A DNA stretch of 64,000 bases from a virus: IMG/VR virus record IMGVR_UViG_3300027793_000055, positions 1 to 64,000 of that record; one strand, given 5' to 3'. The notes under the pieces are model-generated. The model was not told the origin of the DNA, did not search any database, and worked only from the letters and a program-made list of their open reading frames with translations. Positions 6,911 through 15,305 of the stretch are shown here, piece after piece. Both the position numbers and the translations under genes were made by a program. Numbering within the stretch: the stretch's first letter is position 1; each line of letters begins with the position of its first letter.

Positions 6911-7226
6911 TTGCCTTTTTATCCTCGTCAAGATATATCATCTTACCATCAACAAATAGGGCAACAAATTGCGCCCATTCATTTGATTTTACATCCCACT
7001 CATAGAAACGAAGTTCACCTGTTAAATCAATTTTCTCTGGTGGCTTTTTTGGTGCATCTTCTTCTTCCCAAAAATCATTATCAATCCACCAAAGTTCACC
7101 CTCTTTAGTAATCTTATACACATCCATACTACAAATCAAGCTCTTTGTTTGAAACAAAGAGTTTTGATAATTTTTAAATTTTTCTGGAAGGGGAAATTCA
7201 CACTTAAGCATATCATACATTCCCAT
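6885..7226 (-). CDS. conserved phage hypothetical protein (MGMYD family)
   Basis: 113 residues starting MGMYDMLKCEFPLP. The signature MGMYD..KC..PLP, followed by LFQTKSLICSMDVYKIT, is typical of a widespread phage hypothetical family and fixes the start at 7226. A later TGELRFYEW and FVDGKMIYL complete the strands. Function unknown. It overlaps the genes on both sides. Confidence 0.75.
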   Translation of the reverse strand: MGMYDMLKCEFPLPEKFKNYQNSLFQTKSLICSMDVYKITKEGELWWIDNDFWEEEDAPKKPPEKIDLTGELRFYEWDVKSNEWAQFVALFVDGKMIYLDEDKKANDIQNSKD

Positions 7227-7536
7227 CATTCACCTCTAAAAATCTTATTTCATCTTCATATACAAAATATCTAGCACCATCGCTCTGAGAAACAACTACA
7301 TACCCGTGATCGGAGCTAGATAGCTTGCTTTTTAATGGTTTAATAAAAAGTTCTTGTGCTGATATTGCCCTTAAAACAATAAGAGTATTATTAATTTGAT
7401 ATTTTGGACAGCCAAGATCGGCTAAAATATAATTCCATTTGTTTTTATGTTCCCAATAAGTAAATTTTCTACGAACATAGCCAAGAAAAGCTACAAGATC
7501 TCCTTCTTCATACAATGGAGGTATTATACAAGCCAT
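7213..7536 (-). CDS. small barrel-like protein
   Basis: 107 residues; YEEGDLVAFLGYV at the N-terminus and ARYFVYEDEIRFLEV at the end fit the GDLV ... strand ... acidic end pattern of the small-barrel family, with a longer insert. It is the first gene downstream of a bidirectional-looking terminator. Function unknown. Confidence 0.65.
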   Translation of the reverse strand: MACIIPPLYEEGDLVAFLGYVRRKFTYWEHKNKWNYILADLGCPKYQINNTLIVLRAISAQELFIKPLKSKLSSSDHGYVVVSQSDGARYFVYEDEIRFLEVNDGNV

Positions 7537-7560
7537 TAATTATAATTAATGCTTATATAA

Positions 7561-7590
7561 CAAAAGCCACTTAGCTAAGTGGCTTTTGTT
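7561..7590 (-). terminator. rho-independent terminator
   Basis: CAAAAGCCACTTAGCTAAGTGGCTTTTG: a 12-bp stem with a tiny loop and T-rich sides on both strands. It closes the replication unit after the 89-residue gene. Confidence 0.85.
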
Positions 7591-7598
7591 TAAAACAA

Positions 7599-7868
7599 TC
7601 AAATAACAGTACCTTTTTTAATCACATCAACATAGTGTTGAATTTCACCTAGGTCTTCGTCGTTCTTAAGAGCGCGATAAGCTTTGAGTACAGCAGACAT
7701 TTCTTCTCGTGATAGCCAGTCATTGTCTACATAACTCTTCTTAAGATCCTTTAGATGTTCACGAAATGGCTCCATAGCACGAAGTGTTTGATCAAGAGCC
7801 TTTACATAATTCTGCACGTGATCTTCCTTGGTGAGTTTCTTTTCTTCTTGTGTATTAGCAGTAGTCAT
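7599..7868 (-). CDS. hypothetical helical protein
   Basis: 89 residues, almost entirely helical, with KSYVDNDWLSREEMSAVLKAYRALKN as the most distinctive part. ATGA overlap with the co-chaperonin gene. Similar small proteins sit near replication genes in T4-like phages, but no function can be assigned. Confidence 0.7.
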   Translation of the reverse strand: MTTANTQEEKKLTKEDHVQNYVKALDQTLRAMEPFREHLKDLKKSYVDNDWLSREEMSAVLKAYRALKNDEDLGEIQHYVDVIKKGTVI

Positions 7869-8164
7869 GTTTCATCCTTTAGAATTGCTGTAATTGCAGT
7901 CTCTGGTGATAAAAATAGTTCTTTTATTCCGAATTTACCAATTGGAGTAGCATTTTCGGAAACTACCAGATCACCCGGTACCAGCTTGTCACCCATCTTA
8001 TCACAGTCGGTGGCTATGTCAAGCACACGGAAGAATTCGTATTGTTCATTTTTTTCGGAATCTGGTAATATAAAATTGAATCCACCAAGATTTGTTTTTG
8101 ATAGATCTAATTGTACTTTTTCTAACAGTATTCGTTTATTTAATGGTTTTGCTGTCCAAGTCAT
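7865..8164 (-). CDS. GroES-like co-chaperonin
   Basis: 99 residues with the order of motifs of a GroES-type 10 kDa co-chaperonin. These are KPLNKRILLEKV at the start, GGFNFILPDSEK (mobile-loop region with the IxLP-like element), a dividing strand, VPGDLVVSENA, and ELFLSPETAITAIL at the end. T4 uses gp31 in place of host GroES to fold gp23. This protein may serve the same purpose with host GroEL. It lies next to nrdB rather than near head genes. ATGA overlap with the next gene. Confidence 0.72.
   Translation of the reverse strand: MTWTAKPLNKRILLEKVQLDLSKTNLGGFNFILPDSEKNEQYEFFRVLDIATDCDKMGDKLVPGDLVVSENATPIGKFGIKELFLSPETAITAILKDET
7995..8022 (-). promoter_or_regulatory. possible intragenic sigma70 promoter
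   Basis: TTGACA, 16 bp, TGA-extended TAAGAT, inside the GroES-like gene. It would drive the 89-residue gene alone. Could be chance. Confidence 0.4.
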
Positions 8165-8174
8165 TTTAAACCTT

Positions 8175-9152
8175 TCATTCTGCCCAAACTTCTGACCAAT
8201 CGCCTGTTAGGGCACCTTTTGCATAATCTGTTACTTTTTGTTCAAAGAAATTACTGTGTGTAACTCCTAACATACCATCTACCCAAGTTAAAGGGTTTTT
8301 CTTTACTTTAAAGATACCTTTTAAACCTAACATAATCAATCTACGATCAGCAATATAACGAATATATTGCTTTACTTCATCTTTTGTTAGACGCTCCATA
8401 TCGCCCATTGCAAAGGCAAGATCAACGAATTTATCTTCTAGTTCAACCATCTTGGTTGCAATTGTATAGATTTCGCTCTTTAATTGGTCTGTCCAAATAT
8501 GCTTGTTTTCTGATATAAACTCACGAAATAATTTAATCATACTTTCAGCGTGAAGTGTCTCATCAGAAATACTCCAAGCAATAATCTGGCCCATACCCTT
8601 CATTTTGCCATTGCGAGCAAAATTAAGTAACATCACAAAACTGGAAAAAAGCTGTAGTCCTTCTGTAAATGCTGAAAATGCTGCAATCTGTTGAGCAATG
8701 TTGTTGCCATCTTTTTCTGAGAAATTAGTAAAGTACTCATGCTTTTCCTTCATAGCTTCGTATTGAAGAAATTCATTATATGTTGACTCAGGCATACCTA
8801 AAGTTTCAATTAGGTGTGAATATGCCTGAATATGAATTGCTTCTCTAGCGGCAAAAGAACACAACATCATTCTAATTTCTGGTTGAGGGAAGTATGGTAA
8901 GTAATTTTTTACATATCCACCAGCTACATCAACGTCTGCTTGTGTAAAAAAGCGAAAAATATTAGTAAGAAAATATTTTTCAGATTCAGATAAAGTATTT
9001 TTCCAATCTTTCACATCTTCTAGAAGAGGCACTTCTTGAGGAAGCCAATGCATTTGTTCACTTTGTACGAATGCATCAAATGCCCAATCATAATTGAATG
9101 GTTTAAAATATACTCTTTCATCAGTTAGTTTTAATTTTTTTTTGGAAGCCAT
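8175..9152 (-). CDS. nrdB: ribonucleotide reductase class I, beta subunit
   Basis: 325 residues. It shows the di-iron ligands and the radical tyrosine: REAIHIQAYSHL (Glu, His and the Tyr seven residues after the Glu), FTEGLQLFSSF and SDETLHAESM (Glu/His). The protein houses the tyrosyl radical passed to NrdA for reduction of ribonucleoside diphosphates to deoxy forms. It follows nrdA by 3 nt, so the two subunits are co-translated. Full length for the family. Confidence 0.95.
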   Translation of the reverse strand: MASKKKLKLTDERVYFKPFNYDWAFDAFVQSEQMHWLPQEVPLLEDVKDWKNTLSESEKYFLTNIFRFFTQADVDVAGGYVKNYLPYFPQPEIRMMLCSFAAREAIHIQAYSHLIETLGMPESTYNEFLQYEAMKEKHEYFTNFSEKDGNNIAQQIAAFSAFTEGLQLFSSFVMLLNFARNGKMKGMGQIIAWSISDETLHAESMIKLFREFISENKHIWTDQLKSEIYTIATKMVELEDKFVDLAFAMGDMERLTKDEVKQYIRYIADRRLIMLGLKGIFKVKKNPLTWVDGMLGVTHSNFFEQKVTDYAKGALTGDWSEVWAE

Positions 9153-9155
9153 TTT

Positions 9156-10958
9156 TCAACCCTCGCATGCCAAGCATGTATTACCTTCTGCTAATTCTTT
9201 AAGATTTATTTCATCTTCAATCTTTTTACGCTCAACTTTTTGACCAACACGATCTGCTTTACGAAGTTTATCGCTTCGGCAGTAGTATAGCGACTTCAAT
9301 CCTTGTTTCCAAGCTTGGAAATGGACTGCATGCAAATATTTTATTCCTACATCTGGTCTAAAAAATATATTTACACTTTGACCCTGATCAACAAATTGCT
9401 GACGATCACCTGCAAGTTCAATAACCCATCGCTGATCAAGTTCTGGTGCTGTTTTGTATACATCTTTTGTATAATCATCAAGCCAATCTAAATGCTGAAC
9501 TGAACCATCATTTGAAATAATAGAAGCCCATACTTCATTTATATCAAGTTTTAGTTCTTCACATTTCTTTTCCAGAATTTTTTCAAGAAAACGATTTTTG
9601 TATATATGCGCTCCTGAAAGTGTGTCTTGCCTGAATACATTTGCACGATATGGTTCAATGCTTGGAGAAGTATTACCCATAATAAGTGAAGTAGAGGCAT
9701 TTGGTGCTAGAGCTAACATATGAGAAAAACGAACATTATAGCCATGCTTTTGAGCATCAGGACACGCTCCTCTTTCGTTGGCAAGTCTAACATTTGCTTC
9801 ATCCATTTTAGAACGAATATTCTTGAATATTTTCATATTGGCTGATTTAGCAAGAGCACTTTCAAATGGAATATGCTTTTTTTGTAGATAAGCATGAAAA
9901 CCAAGAGTACCAAGACCAACCGATCTTTCACGCATAGCAGAATACTTTGCCCTGCTAATAGTGTCTGGTGCATTTTCAATAAAATATGTTAATACGTTAT
10001 CAAGCATTTCAGCAATATCACTAATGAAAACTGCATCATCTTTCCAGTCATCATAGTATTCTAAATTTAGGGATGATAGACAACAAACTGCTGTTCTGTC
10101 CTTACTTGTAGGCAAAAAGATCTCACTACAAAGATTACTACCGTGTATTTTTAGTTCTTCTTTTTTTAGCCATTCTGGTAGTGCTTTGTTGGCTGTATCA
10201 ATAAAGCAAAGATATGGTTCGCCAGTTTGCATACGCATTTCAAGAATGCGCTGCCATATTTCTTTTGCTGAAACTTTTTCTTTTACAACATTACTACTTG
10301 GATCTTTTAGTTCCCAAGTGTCATCAGCATTTGGATCTAACATACACCTTTCAATGATGTTCATAAAATCATCAGTGATATTGATTCCGTGATGTAGATT
10401 TAGACAACGGAGATTTTGATCTCCTGTTGGTTTACGCATTTCTAAAAACTGAATAATATCTGGATGATTTACATCAAGATAGGCGGCATATGAACCACGA
10501 CGAGTCTTACCTTGACGATAAGCAAGAGAAGAAGCATCATAGATTTTCATATGAGGCATGATACCTGTTGATTTATCGCCGGCAGAACGGATTTGAACAT
10601 GAACACCTACACCACCACCAAGCATTGAAAGCCAGTTTGTTTCACTCAAAGTATCAACAAGACCTTCTGCCGAGTCTGTCATATAATTTAGAAAACAGCT
10701 GATTGGTAGACCTTTTCTAGAACGCCCAAAAGATAAAACCGGAGTTGAATATGAAAGCCAATGCTTTGACGAATAGTCATATAGTCGTTGAGCATGCTCT
10801 GGATTTGAAGAAAACTGTTGCGAAACAAAAGCAAAACGCTCTTGTGGTGAGTTTTCTTGTTCTGTCATATAAGACTCTTTTAGTCTTTTACGACCAAGTT
10901 CATCAAACAAACTATCACGTTCATAATCAACAATAATTCCATTAACTAACTTTGTCAT
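9156..10958 (-). CDS. nrdA: ribonucleotide reductase class I, alpha subunit
   Basis: 600 residues from the ATG at 10958, chosen because TTGGAG lies 7 nt upstream. Active-site elements: LSFGRSRKGLPISC (redox Cys), GSNLCSEI (Asn, radical Cys, Glu), the partner redox Cys in AVCCLSSLNL, and the C-terminal CLACEG pair used for re-reduction. At 600 residues it lacks the N-terminal ATP-cone of E. coli NrdA, so dATP feedback inhibition is probably lost, as in other phage enzymes. Makes dNTPs for phage DNA synthesis with NrdB. Confidence 0.95.
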   Translation of the reverse strand: MTKLVNGIIVDYERDSLFDELGRKRLKESYMTEQENSPQERFAFVSQQFSSNPEHAQRLYDYSSKHWLSYSTPVLSFGRSRKGLPISCFLNYMTDSAEGLVDTLSETNWLSMLGGGVGVHVQIRSAGDKSTGIMPHMKIYDASSLAYRQGKTRRGSYAAYLDVNHPDIIQFLEMRKPTGDQNLRCLNLHHGINITDDFMNIIERCMLDPNADDTWELKDPSSNVVKEKVSAKEIWQRILEMRMQTGEPYLCFIDTANKALPEWLKKEELKIHGSNLCSEIFLPTSKDRTAVCCLSSLNLEYYDDWKDDAVFISDIAEMLDNVLTYFIENAPDTISRAKYSAMRERSVGLGTLGFHAYLQKKHIPFESALAKSANMKIFKNIRSKMDEANVRLANERGACPDAQKHGYNVRFSHMLALAPNASTSLIMGNTSPSIEPYRANVFRQDTLSGAHIYKNRFLEKILEKKCEELKLDINEVWASIISNDGSVQHLDWLDDYTKDVYKTAPELDQRWVIELAGDRQQFVDQGQSVNIFFRPDVGIKYLHAVHFQAWKQGLKSLYYCRSDKLRKADRVGQKVERKKIEDEINLKELAEGNTCLACEG

Positions 10959-10976
10959 ATTAGGCTCCAATCTAAA

Positions 10977-11441
10977 TTATTTTTTTCTATGTACTAAATG
11001 ATCTGCTGCATAAATAGCTGCCACGTTCTGTGGTTTGTAGAAAGCTGGGAAGCCGCAACTTGTAGCATATCCAATTGCAGAATTTAACAACTTGTTTGAA
11101 CGATGTTCTGGATCTGAATTTAGATCCAGATCTACTGCCTCAATATCAATATTGAATTGCTCTCTGAGATAAGATGCAAAAGAAACGGCTTTTTCTACCT
11201 CATACCAAAGGCGTCTATATATATCCTCTATTTTTGGTACTTTATCTTTTAAATAGACAATAAAAGCACCACTATTATTTGGATGTACGCCGACCAACAC
11301 AGTAATATAGATAGTCTTATCACGAACATTTAAACTGTCACAGCCTACACGATATTTGATACTCGGTGATTTTGTTTTTAAAAAATCAGACAACAATACA
11401 GGATCGTTTGAACCATATGTTTTTATTTTAATGTTTGTCAT
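10977..11441 (-). CDS. YkuK-like (DUF458) RNase H-fold protein
   Basis: 154 residues. YRVGCDSLN near residue 31, a central IYRRLWYEVEKA helix, and VDLDLNSDPEHRSNKLL followed by GYATSCGFPAFYKPQ match the DUF458/YkuK family, which has an RNase H-like fold with conserved Asp residues. Such proteins are common in T4-like phages of aquatic bacteria. The substrate is unknown. It lies between the helicase and nrdA. Confidence 0.75.
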   Translation of the reverse strand: MTNIKIKTYGSNDPVLLSDFLKTKSPSIKYRVGCDSLNVRDKTIYITVLVGVHPNNSGAFIVYLKDKVPKIEDIYRRLWYEVEKAVSFASYLREQFNIDIEAVDLDLNSDPEHRSNKLLNSAIGYATSCGFPAFYKPQNVAAIYAADHLVHRKK

Positions 11442-11445
11442 AAAA

Positions 11446-12843
11446 TCAATTTGTTTCTTTCTTATCTACCGGATCGCTACTTTTAAATTGCTGATATTTT
11501 TCTTTGAGTTTATTTAATTGCTTTTTCGAAGCCTTCTTTTCAATTTCTTCTTTGCTATCAGTTGTTGGTTCAAACACTTTAATTTCAGCACAACTGGTAT
11601 CCATAAAAATAGGACATATAAGACCATCTGAACCAAAACGGTTTTTAGCAATCAACATACGACCAGCATTATTCTTTTTATCGTCGAGAGTACGTGATAC
11701 AGTAAAAATAAAGTCAGCAACGAAACACTTATTAAATGCTTCTGATATACTTTCAAGCGTATTTACTTCTGCATTTAGTCCACTTCTATTTGTTTGGGAA
11801 GCCGTCCAAATAGGACAACCTGTTTCTTTTGCAAGACCACGCAATTCTTCGTATATTGATTCGAGTTCTTCACGCTTTTCTTTACGACTTGAAACTGGCT
11901 TTAACAAATCACCGTAGTCAACAATAATCATACCAACTTGAATACCACGCTGTTTCAACTTTTCAAGATGGTTACGAATTGTACCAGTTGAGGCACTTTT
12001 TGTTGGATACTCTTTGATAATCAGTTTGCCTTTTACATCTTTAATCTTTTCAAAGATTACGTCTTTCTTGGCGTGCAAGGCATCAAGTGGAATTCCGGTG
12101 ATTGCACTATCATAACGTAAGCCAATTGTTTTGTCATCTAGTTCTAGTGTATAATGTACAACAGTTTTACCTGCTTTTACTGCTTGTGCACCAAGATGGA
12201 CAAGTACAAATGATTTACCTGCACCAGTTGGTGCAATAACTACTCCTAATTCACCACGACCCAAACCACCACGCATAAATCCATCAAATACATCCCATCC
12301 TGTTGTTACAACATTACGAGCCTTAAGTTCATAACGCTGTTCAAAGTGTTCATCATACGAATAACCAAAGTCACTATTTGTGCCAAGCTTAATTGCATTG
12401 TCAATTAATTGACGAATTTCTTCAAAAGAAGACTGTTTCAAAAGTTCAACACTCTTGATCATCGCTTCTTTTAGTTTTTGCTTCTTACAAAATTCAACTG
12501 AATTTGTTTTCACATACTCATCATCAACAGTATTTGTGTTAGTGATAAACCGTGCATAAAATTCACGAACTTGCTTCTGTAAAGCTTCATTTTCTTCTTC
12601 CATCTCAGAACGAAGAATAGTTTCTACTGTTGCTTGACTTGGATATTTACCAAATTTATTTTTGTAATCAAAGATCTTTTTTGTAAAAAGACGTAGATAC
12701 TTTAATTCAAAAAAATTATAGTCCAATACTTCACCAATTTGGTTGGCAAAGATTGGATCTTGCATAATAAGAAATGCTAATTTTTCCTGAAATTGTTTTC
12801 CAAAAGAAGAAAAATTAGTCTCACCTTGTTCTACTTCAATCAT
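11446..12843 (-). CDS. replicative DNA helicase (DnaB/T4 gp41 type)
   Basis: 465 residues. The N-terminal 150 residues are the helical primase/loader-binding region. The RecA-like core has Walker A GVVIAPTGAGKSF near residue 205, a catalytic Glu in HYTLELDD, Walker B GMIIVDYGDLL and the sensor TASQTNRSG. It unwinds DNA at the fork on the lagging strand, working with the gp61-like primase at 62663-63601. The C-terminal 40 residues are a charged tail. Confidence 0.93.
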   Translation of the reverse strand: MIEVEQGETNFSSFGKQFQEKLAFLIMQDPIFANQIGEVLDYNFFELKYLRLFTKKIFDYKNKFGKYPSQATVETILRSEMEEENEALQKQVREFYARFITNTNTVDDEYVKTNSVEFCKKQKLKEAMIKSVELLKQSSFEEIRQLIDNAIKLGTNSDFGYSYDEHFEQRYELKARNVVTTGWDVFDGFMRGGLGRGELGVVIAPTGAGKSFVLVHLGAQAVKAGKTVVHYTLELDDKTIGLRYDSAITGIPLDALHAKKDVIFEKIKDVKGKLIIKEYPTKSASTGTIRNHLEKLKQRGIQVGMIIVDYGDLLKPVSSRKEKREELESIYEELRGLAKETGCPIWTASQTNRSGLNAEVNTLESISEAFNKCFVADFIFTVSRTLDDKKNNAGRMLIAKNRFGSDGLICPIFMDTSCAEIKVFEPTTDSKEEIEKKASKKQLNKLKEKYQQFKSSDPVDKKETN

Positions 12844-13084
12844 CTAGTTTCTCCAAATCATAATAATAAACCCACCCTTGAGTTTGATCCTGTTGTAAGA
12901 ATACATAATATCTATCTCTACTCATGGTATCAAATTCACCGCTTCTCTGTAAAATAATACAAATTTGTTTTTCCGAAGAGAAACAAATTAATTCATCTCC
13001 ACTGAGAATTCGGCCAGCATGGATGGCTGCACCATTCCTTATTACAGCTGTCTGGCCAACACCAAATTCGAATTTCGAAGTCAT
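12836..13084 (-). CDS. small barrel-like protein
   Basis: 82 residues from the ATG just after the exonuclease stop (TTG at 13111 is an alternative). FGVGQTAVIRNG ... GRILSGDEL ... RYYVFLQQD ... WVYYYDLEKL follows the strand layout of the small-barrel family, with VGQT in place of GDLV. It overlaps the helicase start by 8 nt. Function unknown. Confidence 0.6.
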   Translation of the reverse strand: MTSKFEFGVGQTAVIRNGAAIHAGRILSGDELICFSSEKQICIILQRSGEFDTMSRDRYYVFLQQDQTQGWVYYYDLEKLDD

Positions 13085-13088
13085 CCTA

Positions 13089-14066
13089 TCACAAACCTTT
13101 GTGATCTGCAATGATCTTCTTTAGGGCAGCATAAAGTTCATCAAATTTAACTTCACCAAAACCATCTTCAATCATCATTTTACGGACTTCTGTTAAGTTA
13201 AATTCTGGATTATAATTATCCAGAGAAAAGTCAACCTTCTTCAAGACCTGATAAGACATATTTGGTGATTTAAGCTGCATCACACTAAAATTAGTATGAA
13301 CCTGTTCTGCTGCATCAAGAATATTCTGAAACAGTTTTAGTTTAGAACCTTCATCAAGTTGTTGCTTGCAGAAATTCAATACATCTTCTGTAATATATTC
13401 TTTTTCTTCAACAAGAAAAGGAATACGTTTTGCAATTGTTGTTAGACCAAGACCCTTTACACCATCAATATTATCTGATGGATCGCCAGCCATTGCACGG
13501 GCAATAGCAAAGTTATTTGGGTGAATACCAAATTCTTCCAAAACAGATTTAGTTGTCATTACCTGATTCTGAATTGGCCTGAATAGGACAGTATTTTTAT
13601 CACAAAGTTGAATAAAGTCTTTGTCTGAGGATACAATTACTTTGTCCCAATCTTTGAACTTTTCGTGTTGAGCAACAACCGAAATAAGATCATCTGCTTC
13701 TACTTCCCTTTCCAGAAACTGCATAATTGGCATACAGTTGAGGTATTCAATAGTGCGAAGTTGTTGCCAAACTTTATTATTAATCTCTTCTGATTCTGTA
13801 AGATTCTTAACATCTCGATTAAGACGAATCGGCTTACGACCATCCTTGTAGTCCTTAATAATTAACTTTTTCTTTTTACTGCCGCCGGGTCCATCCCAAA
13901 CAACAACAATACCGTTTGGTTTAACATCACGAATTAACTTCTGTAACGACTTAAAATAGCCCTTCAAGCCTCCAAGTGGTTGTCCGTGCGTCGACATAGA
14001 GGGGTCAACAACATAGTTGCGGATAAAGAGATTTAGAGAGTCAATAATCATCAGACGTTTTGGCAT
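13089..14066 (-). CDS. 5'-3' exonuclease / RNase H (FEN-like, T4 rnh type)
   Basis: 325 residues from the ATG at 14066, which has GAGG 7 nt upstream; an in-frame ATG at 14078 has none. PIN/FEN fold: MIIDSLNLFIRNY at the start, GIVVVWDGPGGSKK, LEREVEADDLIS, VIVSSDKDFIQLC and AMAGDPSDNIDGVKGLGL (helix-hairpin-helix). The Asp/Glu residues in these blocks bind the metals. It would remove RNA primers and flaps from lagging-strand fragments, as T4 RNase H does. The gene is preceded by a terminator-like hairpin. Confidence 0.9.
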   Translation of the reverse strand: MPKRLMIIDSLNLFIRNYVVDPSMSTHGQPLGGLKGYFKSLQKLIRDVKPNGIVVVWDGPGGSKKKKLIIKDYKDGRKPIRLNRDVKNLTESEEINNKVWQQLRTIEYLNCMPIMQFLEREVEADDLISVVAQHEKFKDWDKVIVSSDKDFIQLCDKNTVLFRPIQNQVMTTKSVLEEFGIHPNNFAIARAMAGDPSDNIDGVKGLGLTTIAKRIPFLVEEKEYITEDVLNFCKQQLDEGSKLKLFQNILDAAEQVHTNFSVMQLKSPNMSYQVLKKVDFSLDNYNPEFNLTEVRKMMIEDGFGEVKFDELYAALKKIIADHKGL

Positions 14067-14078
14067 ATGGTACCTCAT

Positions 14079-14115
14079 AAAAGGGAAAACCCCTGATCGA
14101 TCTGATCAAGGGTAT
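14079..14115 (-). terminator. probable rho-independent terminator
   Basis: Minus strand: CCCTTGATC, short loop, GATCAGGGG, then TTTTCCCTTTT. It stands between the 31-residue basic gene and the exonuclease gene and may attenuate rather than stop transcription, because no promoter is seen between it and the exonuclease. Confidence 0.6.
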
Positions 14116-14124
14116 CCCAAAGTT

Positions 14125-14220
14125 TCACTTCTGTTTACGGTTCTTTTTCATAGCTTTTCGCTTTTTAGAACCAATTTTACGCCTACCTTTACGTGGGCGA
14201 TTTTTATGTGGATGAGGCAT
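14125..14220 (-). CDS. very basic 31-residue protein
   Basis: 31 residues (MPHPHKNRPRKGRRKIGSKK...); about half are Lys or Arg. AGGTAGG lies 7 nt upstream of the ATG and the gene starts 3 nt after the previous stop. Such a peptide would bind nucleic acid or the ribosome by charge; nothing more specific is visible. Confidence 0.6.
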   Translation of the reverse strand: MPHPHKNRPRKGRRKIGSKKRKAMKKNRKQK

Positions 14221-14223
14221 ACA

Positions 14224-14454
14224 TTATCCTACCTTTCTTTCTTTATGGTTGAATGACATTTCTACAATAAATCCATTTTCTTTTTTTCCAGATTCATCTA
14301 CTTCAAAAGTCGAAGTTGAATCAAATCTTGATACACTCCTACGATCAAGAATGATACCTTTTGGTCGGCACCACATTGCTAGTGCTTCAAATACTTCATC
14401 TTGATTAAAAGTGTAAAGACCTTCACTTGTTTCTTTATCAAACTTACTGTTCAT
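14224..14454 (-). CDS. hypothetical protein
   Basis: 76 residues. The N-terminal half is helical (DEVFEALAMWCRPKGIIL); the second half has alternating strand residues (STSTFEVDESG...GFIVEMSFN). AAGGAAG ribosome binding site, and an ATGA overlap with the upstream gene. No family recognised. Confidence 0.7.
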   Translation of the reverse strand: MNSKFDKETSEGLYTFNQDEVFEALAMWCRPKGIILDRRSVSRFDSTSTFEVDESGKKENGFIVEMSFNHKERKVG

Positions 14455-14753
14455 CTAACTTCCTTGCAATTTTCACAATTTGCATCCCAATGACCAATGC
14501 TTACACTACCTTTAAAGGTGTTTTTAGTAAAAATATTTTTAACATTTTTCTGAATGCGTTTTGCTACATCAAGTTTAGCAGTCATAAAAGTAGCATCACA
14601 GATCTCATCTGTCAGATCTGTAAACATAGAACTAAGAAGTCGGCGATCTCGACGTTCTAGAGAACGAAGAAACTGTTTTTCAGTATCTCCATTTTCATCT
14701 GTATCGAAAGTAACAAAAATTGTAAAATGTGGAATATTATCAAAATTAGCCAT
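14451..14753 (-). CDS. hypothetical protein
   Basis: 100 residues: FTIFVTFDTDENGD at the N-terminus, a helical middle (RRDRRLLSSMFTDLTDEI) and a C-terminal WDANCENCKEV with a CxxC pair. Overlaps the next gene by ATGA and follows the deaminase. Unknown function. Confidence 0.7.
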   Translation of the reverse strand: MANFDNIPHFTIFVTFDTDENGDTEKQFLRSLERRDRRLLSSMFTDLTDEICDATFMTAKLDVAKRIQKNVKNIFTKNTFKGSVSIGHWDANCENCKEVR

Positions 14754-14764
14754 TTTATTTCCTT

Positions 14765-15260
14765 TTAGATAGCTACAAACTGCATTACTGCAAACTTACC
14801 ATGATGATCTTGACCATAACGATCAAGAAAATGATTGGTAATCATTGATGGTTCACCAACAAGTCCAATCATTTCACGATTACGCATTGTACAAATTTCA
14901 CCGTCATCATTCACATACAAAACCTTTGCAACGCCGGCCTTCTTCAAGGCATGTTGACAAAGAGGACACGGCTTACCATTCTTGTTTTCTCGGGCAGTTG
15001 GTGAAGTCGTGTTATTAAACCGATAAATATAGATTTTTGAACCCTTTGCCTTTTCGCCCAACTTATCCAAAAGATCAATCTCAGCGTGCATCGAACACTT
15101 AAAGACTGACCGGTTCTTGGAATACCGCCTCTGGTTAACACCAAAAGCCAAAGGCTTACCACCAGAAATGGCAAAAGCTACAATCTGATGCTGAAGGGAG
15201 TCATCACGATACTGTGATGCCAGATCTTCAGCGAGGTTCTAGAAATTCAAGATACTTCAT
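14765..15260 (-). CDS. cytidine/dCMP-type deaminase, frame broken near 15230
   Basis: Zinc-dependent deaminase fold: CSMHAEIDLLDKL (zinc His and catalytic Glu), KPCPLCQHALKKAGVAKV (two zinc Cys) and VLYVNDDGEI. Family members deaminate C-containing nucleosides or nucleotides; next to ribonucleotide reductase a dCMP-like role is reasonable. The only start with a good ribosome binding site (AGGAG, 8 nt) is the ATG at 15260, giving MKYLEFLEPR and then TGA at 15230-15228. The deaminase frame is entered by moving +1 at or just before that stop (continuing EDLASQYRDD, without its own ATG). Either a programmed +1 frameshift, a sequence error, or a start at TTG 15151 would explain it. Confidence 0.7.
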
Positions 15261-15305
15261 AATATCAAGCTCCTGTAGTTAATGGAAGAACAGGCAAAAC
15301 AAACA

